Of a DNA stretch of 34,998 nucleotides, positions 29,570 through 34,998 are shown piece after piece. The notes below the pieces were generated by a model. The model saw nothing but the letters and a program-made list of their open reading frames with translations. It had not been told where the DNA came from and ran no database searches. The translations under genes and the position numbers were made by a program. The DNA lies in the IMG/VR virus record IMGVR_UViG_3300042988_000821, positions 1 through 34,998 of that record; one strand, given 5' to 3'. The stretch is from a virus. The first letter of the stretch is position 1, and the number at the start of each line of letters is the position of its first letter.

Positions 29570-30703
29570 CTAATCCTCGATCGTCTTGCCAGCCTTGATC
29601 CAGGCGGCCTTTTCCAGTGCACCCAGCGCGTCAAATTCAGCGCGTTTCATGCTGTTCTTTTCAGCAGGGGCGGGGGTGGCAGGCTTCTCAGCCGCGCTCC
29701 CCAGGGTGAACTTCTGAGCCTGCGCTTCGCTCAAGCGTGCGCGCTCATCCTGAATGACCTTGATCTTTGCATCGATCTGGGTCAATTCGCCTTCCGCTCC
29801 GAGGATCGCATTGAAGCGCGCGCGTTCCTCTTCGCTCAGGTCGCGGTTTTCAGTATCCGCAAGTTCAGCAAGCCCTTCGGCTTCGGCCAGCAGCTTGGCG
29901 CGCTGGTCCAACATTTCCCGTACGTTCATGGCATTTCCTCCAAAATCAAAATGATTGGCTTTTGCAACGGCGCTCCATCGTTCGCGGGATGCCCGTTCGC
30001 GCTCCAGCGCGGGGCCTTCCTGCGCAACAACAGGCTCCTGCCCGTCATTGTTTTTTGGATCACCTTGCGACAACTCGCCTTTGGTTTCATTGGCGAGATA
30101 TTCACGTTTCAGTTCGCTCAACTGAGCGATCACTCCGGTTCCTTCCACGGCGGGCGCATTCACCGCAGAGACTTCCTTGCCCTTCGGGTTGACAAAGATC
30201 AACTCGCATGTCTGTTCTCCACTCAAGGTCTGATATTTCGCGCCAACCCAGTGCTGGCAGTCTTTCGAATACCAGCTTGTATTGCAGATCGAACACAGAC
30301 AATCGTCGTAGAACCAGCCGATCGAAAAGCGGTCGATCCGCCCCTCAACAAAATCCATCATCCCGCGCCGGGTCGTCAGGCGGATGTCTTGCTGCATGGC
30401 CGATCCATCCCAGAACGAGGACAGGATCATCCCGTCGCGCGACTCGATCTCCGCCGTGTCGTGGTCCCGCAGGAACGGCTGTCCCTCGAACGAAGCGGAA
30501 AAGTCTGTCATGTCCGCATCCATAAAGCGGTACGGGTTGCGGTTCAGGCCGTTGGTGAATACCTTTGCGCGAAAATCAATGTGCTCAATTTCGCCGCTCT
30601 CGATCTTCGGCAGCACCTCGGCCCGCGCAGGCAGGGCCAGTCGTTCCACGATCGGCACCGAATACAGCACAGGGTAAAGGTTGGTTGGTTTTTTATCGTT
30701 CAT
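29570..30703 (-). CDS. prohead protease fused to delta-domain-like scaffold
   Basis: A 377-aa protein. Start ATG 30703 has GGAG 5 nt upstream. The N-terminal protease domain (about 20-190) has FLRDHD with His81 and DRFSIGW with Ser127, matching the catalytic residues of prohead proteases; a zinc knuckle CLCSIC..C.H (135-151) is inserted. From about 255 the sequence MLDQRAKLLAEAEGLAE, then DLSEEERARFNAIL and ELTQIDAKIKVI is very like the delta domain of HK97-type coat proteins. So scaffold and protease are one protein. An internal start for a separate scaffold is possible. Confidence 0.85.
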   Translation of the reverse strand: MNDKKPTNLYPVLYSVPIVERLALPARAEVLPKIESGEIEHIDFRAKVFTNGLNRNPYRFMDADMTDFSASFEGQPFLRDHDTAEIESRDGMILSSFWDGSAMQQDIRLTTRRGMMDFVEGRIDRFSIGWFYDDCLCSICNTSWYSKDCQHWVGAKYQTLSGEQTCELIFVNPKGKEVSAVNAPAVEGTGVIAQLSELKREYLANETKGELSQGDPKNNDGQEPVVAQEGPALERERASRERWSAVAKANHFDFGGNAMNVREMLDQRAKLLAEAEGLAELADTENRDLSEEERARFNAILGAEGELTQIDAKIKVIQDERARLSEAQAQKFTLGSAAEKPATPAPAEKNSMKRAEFDALGALEKAAWIKAGKTIED

Positions 30704-32300
30704 GGCTCGCTCCATTCAATATCCGGCTGATGCCCTCGGTCAATTCATCGGGCATTTTTTCCAGCAGCGCGTCACATTGCAATTCAACAAAACCCGCATC
30801 CAGCAGGCCGAACTGTCCAGCCTGTTTGATTGCGTAATTTTCAAAATACTCTCCAAACTCATCACTCAGGTCGCCCGCGCCGAACAACGTGCAAAACGCC
30901 TCGATCACCGGGGCAAACTGCTTGCGGATGAACTGCGAGTGATCATTTGCGTAAAAATCGCTGACCCACGCCGTGAACTCCGCATCCTGCCCTTTGGAGA
31001 GATGCCGTCTGGCTGCCCCGCGTACATCGTTCGCCTCGCGCCGTGCGACTCTCAACGCCGCATCGTGGATCAACGGCCTGAGTGAGTTTTGCGGCTGCTG
31101 GGTCGTGCCCACCGTCACCATGTTCAACGGCATCAGCATGTCATCCAGTCCGTTGCGCGGGTTCAGGTTTTCGCGTTCGCGCACTTCATTGCGGCTCATC
31201 ACGCCGTTATTGATGGCTTTGACATACGCCTCATATCGCGTGGCAATATCACCGCGCAATAAGCCGTCAAACAGGTGTTCGTAAAAATATCCCTGCTCGC
31301 GGTCGCTCTTCAAAAGCAGCTGCGAGTTCAAAGCCTGTTCGATCCGCACTGCCAGCGGGCGCAGCGTGTGATTTACGTACCCTTGTTCCTGGCTGTCGAT
31401 GCCCGTTCCCCAGCTCGTACTCTTCTGCACGTCGCCGATCATGTGCGGCGGAACAGGTCCCAAAATGCGGTTGATTTCTGATAGTTGGAATTGTCTTGTC
31501 TGCAGGAATTGCGCGTCCTCTGGCGGAATGCCGATCTCTTTGATCGTCATGCCCTCTTCGAGGATCTTCGGCTTCCAGGCATTGGCTGCGCCCTTGTTTT
31601 CTAATAACGACTCTTGCAGGTGCTTGAATGCGGTATCAGATAACTGCGACGGGTGCTGGTACACAACTCCGGGCCGCGCATCATTTGCAAAAAGTTTGGA
31701 TCCAAATTTCTCGGCGCTGATCGCCAGGCCAATGGCATTGCGCGCCATTGCGATCCGGCTCTGTCCCACCATGCCGTCAAAGCCCCAGCCGGGCACATGC
31801 AGGATTTCATCCGCGGTGAAAACTCTCGGCTTCCCGTCCGCGCTGCGGTAGGTGTAAACTTTCATTCCCTCGATCCGCTCAACCAGCATGCGGTCCGGGC
31901 GCAGCGGCCAGATCTCGCGCACGATCCCCGCCTCATCCCAGATCAACTGCCCGTAAAAATTTCCCCAGGCCAGTAAATGGCTTACGATCAATTCCCGGAA
32001 GATCATCGAGGACATTTCCGGGTTCGGCTGGTCGTGCATCAGTTCGTAATACGGGTTGTCCGTTGCGCGGAACTTGTTGCGTCCCCGTCGCGCGTACAAC
32101 AACAGCGGCAGCGACGCCGTATCCTGTGAAAGCAGCGTCATGATCGCGATCACCGCAGAGGTGGTCACCGCCGACTCCGGCGTGATAACCTCATCCGAAT
32201 AACTCACATGCCGCATCTCGCGCGGTCCCCGCGCATTGCGGTCCGCACGTTCGCGCGCGGTTTCCTGTAAGGCGAATACGTTTGACGGTTTAAGCAGCAT
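30693..32300 (-). CDS. portal protein, HK97 family
   Basis: A 535-aa protein that forms the dodecameric channel at the head vertex. Typical segments: AVTTSAVIAIMTLLSQDTASLPLLLY (about 43-68), NPEMSSMIFRELIVSHLLAWGNFY, EILHVPGWGFDGMVGQSRI, VPPHMIGDV and RNEVRERENL with a C-terminal helical extension. TTGAG is a weak site before ATG 32300. It overlaps the upstream small gene by 11 nt. It follows terminase as usual. Confidence 0.93.
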   Translation of the reverse strand: MLLKPSNVFALQETARERADRNARGPREMRHVSYSDEVITPESAVTTSAVIAIMTLLSQDTASLPLLLYARRGRNKFRATDNPYYELMHDQPNPEMSSMIFRELIVSHLLAWGNFYGQLIWDEAGIVREIWPLRPDRMLVERIEGMKVYTYRSADGKPRVFTADEILHVPGWGFDGMVGQSRIAMARNAIGLAISAEKFGSKLFANDARPGVVYQHPSQLSDTAFKHLQESLLENKGAANAWKPKILEEGMTIKEIGIPPEDAQFLQTRQFQLSEINRILGPVPPHMIGDVQKSTSWGTGIDSQEQGYVNHTLRPLAVRIEQALNSQLLLKSDREQGYFYEHLFDGLLRGDIATRYEAYVKAINNGVMSRNEVRERENLNPRNGLDDMLMPLNMVTVGTTQQPQNSLRPLIHDAALRVARREANDVRGAARRHLSKGQDAEFTAWVSDFYANDHSQFIRKQFAPVIEAFCTLFGAGDLSDEFGEYFENYAIKQAGQFGLLDAGFVELQCDALLEKMPDELTEGISRILNGASHER

Positions 32301-32472
32301 GGCGACTCAACCAAACCAAAATAAAGGAATTGACCAATCCGGTTCCGCACAGGATCGCGCCGCATACCGCCAGCGCCATTCCCAGCCCGTACATGATCCA
32401 CAGCCCGACGAACAGGGCGATCAGGCCAGCGTAAAAAAGGATGTCGTTTTGATCCAGTGCTAATTTCTTCAA
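32290..32472 (-). CDS. tiny membrane protein between terminase and portal
   Basis: A 60-aa protein. Start TTG 32472 is chosen because AAAAGGA lies 6 nt before it; a TTG at 32490 would fall inside the terminator. Two transmembrane segments (ILFYAGLIALFVGLWIMYGL and AVCGAILCGTGLVNSFILVWL). The duplicated leader element copy B is directly upstream. Both leader copies precede small membrane proteins, which suggests shared control. Function unknown; holin-like size. Confidence 0.7.
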   Translation of the reverse strand: MKKLALDQNDILFYAGLIALFVGLWIMYGLGMALAVCGAILCGTGLVNSFILVWLSRHAA

Positions 32473-32485
32473 AGCCGTTCCTTTT

Positions 32486-32571
32486 GGCAAATAAAAAACG
32501 CCCGACGACTCTGCAATAGAGTCGCCGGGCGCATCACATCCGACAGTCGTCCCAGATTACACCAGGACTGC
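32486..32571 (-). repeat. leader element copy B (duplicate of 851-935)
   Basis: An 86-bp near-identical copy of 851-935. In this copy the terminator stem is one base pair longer (CG added) and the loop is gcaat instead of ccgcg. With copy A it brackets the small/large terminase and HNH genes once the ends are joined (about 3.3 kb), which could allow exchange of the packaging module by homologous recombination. Confidence 0.7.
32493..32531 (-). terminator. intrinsic terminator, copy B
   Basis: A 14-bp stem in minus-strand RNA (32499-32512 with 32518-32531, one U-G pair) is followed by six U (32498-32493). It lies about 130 nt after the large-terminase stop. Downstream genes need read-through or their own start. 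Confidence 0.85.
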
Positions 32572-32662
32572 TGAATTATTCAATTGGGCGGATGCTGGGT
32601 GAGGGAGGGCACCCTTCAACCGCCAAAGAGAGGATAGCACAAAGTAATAAAAATTACAACTG

Positions 32663-34357
32663 TCAAGACTCAATTGGCGGATTGTTATCCAGCGTCCGCA
32701 CGCCGCGCCGCTCGTACACGCTGCGCCGCGACTTGTAATGCTTGGCCCGCGCCATTGCGCACACCCACGCCGTGGTCAAGTCAATGCGCTTGGTTCGGTC
32801 CAGATGTTTACCGCGCCGTTCCTTCACGTATTTGATCTGCGCATTGCCGTTCTTCGCAATGGACGTATTACCAAAACACCAGCGCGCCACCGGGTGCGGC
32901 TCATGGGTCAGCTTGTACACGGTCGGGTCTTTTGCAAGAATGGACTCCCGCGGCGGTTCGGCCAATGCCTCTTCGATCGTCTCAGGCTCTGTGTTTGTTC
33001 CGCCCCGCAAAAGGATCTCGATCATGTTCATGGGGTCGGTCAGAGTCGCATACGTCTGCGGAATATCCACGCACGTCACGCCCTCGTCCTGCAATTCCTG
33101 AACCAGCATCGATGCAAAAGACATATCCAGCGCCAGCTCCTGCACTTTATACAGGCTCGCGCATTCCAATATCCGCTCTTTGATCTTGGTGTAGTCCACC
33201 ATATTGCCTTCGGTCGGATAGATCCACCCCTCGCCAGCCCATTTGTCATAAGGCACATGATCCAGTCGGATCCGTTCCTGCATGTTCACTTCCGGGATCC
33301 AGCAATCCCAGATCACCCGCCACTCTGGCACTCCCTCCTGCGGCGGGAACACAAGGCAGATCGCGCTCAGGTCGGTCGTGGTGGAACAGTCCAGCCCCAT
33401 GAAGCACTCTTTCCCGATCAGATCCGCGCGCGTCCAATCTCCAACCGACTGATCCCACAGGTCCAGCGGGAGCCAGCCTGCCAGTTTGGTTGTCACCCAC
33501 TGGTTGAGCCGCAGCCATCGGAACAGGCGTTCATCGGCCTTGCTCAATTTCGCCTCTGCCGCCGCCTCGCGCATTTTCTCCACGGTGAAAGTGAACCCCA
33601 TCGACGGGTTTGCCTTCGCCCAATTGGACTCGTTGTAAATATCCTCTCCCTGGTATCCATAGATCACCGGGTACCAGGTCGGAATATCATTGGCCGCATC
33701 CCCCGACTCCCGCGCCTTGATGATGGACTCCGCCTTTTCATGCACTTCCCAGCCGATCGAAACGCGGTCCGGATCAGACCCCGCCGTGGTAATGACCCAC
33801 CACAACGGCTGTAAGCGCGCATCGCCCGCGCCTTTGGTCATCACGTCCCACAGGTCGCGGGTGGGCAGGGAGTGCAATTCGTCAAAGATACACGCGCTCA
33901 GGTTGATACCGTGTTTGGTATATGCTTCTGAAGACATCACCTTGTAAGTCGTGCCGGTGACTTTATCCGAGATCATCTTGGTGGATACGTTCAGCTTCGT
34001 GCGTTTCTTCAACGCGGGGATCTGGTCGATCATATCCACGGCCACGTTGAACACCAGGCTTGCCTGTTCGCGGTCCGAGGCGCATCCGTACACTTCGCCG
34101 TTTCGTTCCCCGTCGTGGTACAGGTGATATAACGCCAGCGCAGCGCACAGTTCGGATTTTCCCTGCTTCTTGGGCAGCTCCAGGTATGAGTACCGATAGA
34201 CTCTCATGCCTGTCCCGTTTACCGTCCCGTACACGTCATTCAAGATCGAACGCTGCCACGGGAGCAGCGTAAAAGGTGCCCCATAGAACGGGCTTTTTGT
34301 GTGCTTCAACAGCTCCACAAACTTTATAACTCGATCCGCCTTCTCTTGCGAATACAT
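32663..34357 (-). CDS. terL: large terminase subunit (TerL)
   Basis: A 564-aa packaging motor. ATPase: adenine-binding LLPWQRSILNDVYG (31-44), Walker A LPKKQGKSE (61-69), Walker B CIFDE (156-160), coupling motif ITTAGS (189-194). Nuclease: GLDCSTTTDL (321-330), LALDMSF, and DLTTAW near the end. It belongs to the HK97/lambda-like TerL group. The gene starts 1 bp after the small-terminase stop. With an adjacent HNH it points to cos-type packaging. Confidence 0.96.
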   Translation of the reverse strand: MYSQEKADRVIKFVELLKHTKSPFYGAPFTLLPWQRSILNDVYGTVNGTGMRVYRYSYLELPKKQGKSELCAALALYHLYHDGERNGEVYGCASDREQASLVFNVAVDMIDQIPALKKRTKLNVSTKMISDKVTGTTYKVMSSEAYTKHGINLSACIFDELHSLPTRDLWDVMTKGAGDARLQPLWWVITTAGSDPDRVSIGWEVHEKAESIIKARESGDAANDIPTWYPVIYGYQGEDIYNESNWAKANPSMGFTFTVEKMREAAAEAKLSKADERLFRWLRLNQWVTTKLAGWLPLDLWDQSVGDWTRADLIGKECFMGLDCSTTTDLSAICLVFPPQEGVPEWRVIWDCWIPEVNMQERIRLDHVPYDKWAGEGWIYPTEGNMVDYTKIKERILECASLYKVQELALDMSFASMLVQELQDEGVTCVDIPQTYATLTDPMNMIEILLRGGTNTEPETIEEALAEPPRESILAKDPTVYKLTHEPHPVARWCFGNTSIAKNGNAQIKYVKERRGKHLDRTKRIDLTTAWVCAMARAKHYKSRRSVYERRGVRTLDNNPPIES

Positions 34358-34358
34358 A

Positions 34359-34922
34359 CTATCCTTCCAACAATCGCGCCATCTCGTCGTCTGGCTCTGC
34401 GTCTTCGCGTTCCTGCGGCGCTACGCCCGCGCGCGATCTCGGCGTCAGGTAAAGACTCTGCGAGAGGGTATGCAGCAGCTTCCGTTTCGCATCCAGCCGC
34501 GCATCCATTTCCTTGAACCGCCCGAACAGGGCATTCACAATGCCCCACATCGCCACCCATTCTTTCAGGTCTTCGGTCGTTGGTTTGATTTTCTTTGCGA
34601 AGGTGGTGTTGCTCTCCCAGTCTTTCTTGATGGCCCTGCGCATGGACTCAAGTTCGTAACATTCCTCTTCAAGTAGGCAGTATTTGATCAACAGGTCATA
34701 GTCAAACGCCGTGACGATCTGACCCTCGATCTCCGCGTACAGGTTGAGCGTCCTCTTCCAGGTTGCCGCGGCGCGCGCGTGCTCCTTCCCCCGTAACCGG
34801 ACCGGTATTGCGGCGCTCAGCACCGTCTTCGGTGTCATCGCCGACTCTCCCGCCTCTCGCTCCTGGCGGATTTCTTTGCTCGTGTTTCGCGAGTTCAAAC
34901 TTGCGGGTTTTCTTGCTGGCAT
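34359..34922 (-). CDS. terS: small terminase subunit (TerS), P27-like
   Basis: A 187-aa protein. Start ATG 34922 is preferred; an in-frame ATG at 34982 near the window end would add 20 basic residues. The helical core (AEIEGQIVTAFDYDLLIKYCLLEEECYELESM) and C-terminal RKLLHTLSQSLYLTPRSR match P27-type small terminases, whose C-terminus contains SxxxxLxLTPxSR. It binds the packaging site and hands DNA to TerL. The N-terminus is basic, suited to DNA contact. Confidence 0.88.
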   Translation of the reverse strand: MPARKPASLNSRNTSKEIRQEREAGESAMTPKTVLSAAIPVRLRGKEHARAAATWKRTLNLYAEIEGQIVTAFDYDLLIKYCLLEEECYELESMRRAIKKDWESNTTFAKKIKPTTEDLKEWVAMWGIVNALFGRFKEMDARLDAKRKLLHTLSQSLYLTPRSRAGVAPQEREDAEPDDEMARLLEG

Positions 34923-34998
34923 GGTTTTCTCACTCTGAATCAGGCTCAATCTCCAGCGTCGCGAATTTCTCACATTGTGCATTTTTTTCGCGTGAGCA

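Noticed and set aside
1-34998. CRISPR array
   Set aside because: No regularly spaced repeats of 23-37 bp with unique spacers were seen. The repeats found are pairs, palindromes or tandem heptamers.
1-34998. Terminal direct repeats between the two window ends
   Set aside because: The first and last 40 bases share no repeat, so circularity cannot be proved from overlap.

Overview
The window reads as an essentially complete genome of a temperate, long-tailed (siphovirus-type) phage of about 35 kb. Almost everything is on the minus strand. The only clear plus-strand block is a short lysogeny cassette (10839-13190). The small terminase gene lies against the right end and an HNH nuclease gene against the left end. 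In cos-type phages these two genes are neighbours, so the ends would join naturally in a circle or concatemer. The integrase sits in the middle, so this is a vegetative or circularised form and not an integrated prophage flanked by host genes. The host cannot be fixed from sequence. A GH25 lysozyme without recognisable Rz spanins, AAGGAG-type ribosome binding sites, moderately high GC and a divergent large serine recombinase suggest a monoderm host. I favour Chloroflexota (Anaerolineae), but weakly.

Reading along the minus strand from the right end: small and large terminase, a tiny membrane protein, portal, a protease fused to a scaffold-like delta domain, P22-like coat protein, accessory head proteins, connector and tail-completion proteins, and tail tube. 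Next come tail chaperones with a classic A AAA AAG frameshift site, tape measure, tail tip, fibre/lectin-like proteins, and a small HExxH protein. A cell-wall module follows: SH3-like protein, unknown protein, sortase-like protein, GH25 lysozyme, coiled-coil membrane protein, tiny zinc-knuckle protein. The block ends with an HTH-metallophosphoesterase and a terminator.

The lysogeny block has divergent promoters with repeated GTTAG half-sites between an XRE repressor (plus) and a Cro-like regulator (minus). Two small membrane proteins and the serine recombinase follow the repressor, and attP candidates lie in the AT-rich gap behind it. The leftward early operon is a chain of ATGA/TAATG-coupled small genes: regulators, tiny membrane proteins, a trio of membrane or lipoprotein genes, a DnaD-type initiator with repeats that may be the origin, and a DnaB-type helicase. 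Beyond that is an AT-richer accessory stretch of unknown small genes, then a membrane protein and HNH.

The most unusual content is RNA-like. (1) A 135-nt element at 2351-2485 has a 21-position closing helix, a pseudoknot and a T-loop-like hairpin. (2) A 577-nt gene-free gap at 9348-9924 is packed with long inverted repeats, as expected for a large ornate RNA. (3) Twin 86-bp leader/terminator elements at 851-935 and 32486-32571 each precede a small membrane-protein gene and together bracket the packaging module. (4) A structured element precedes the late terminator at 13464-13594. Protein-level oddities are a shared C-terminal VDG module, a sortase-like protein lacking the usual arginine, a serine recombinase lacking several canonical arginines, and a P22-type coat combined with an HK97-type delta domain.
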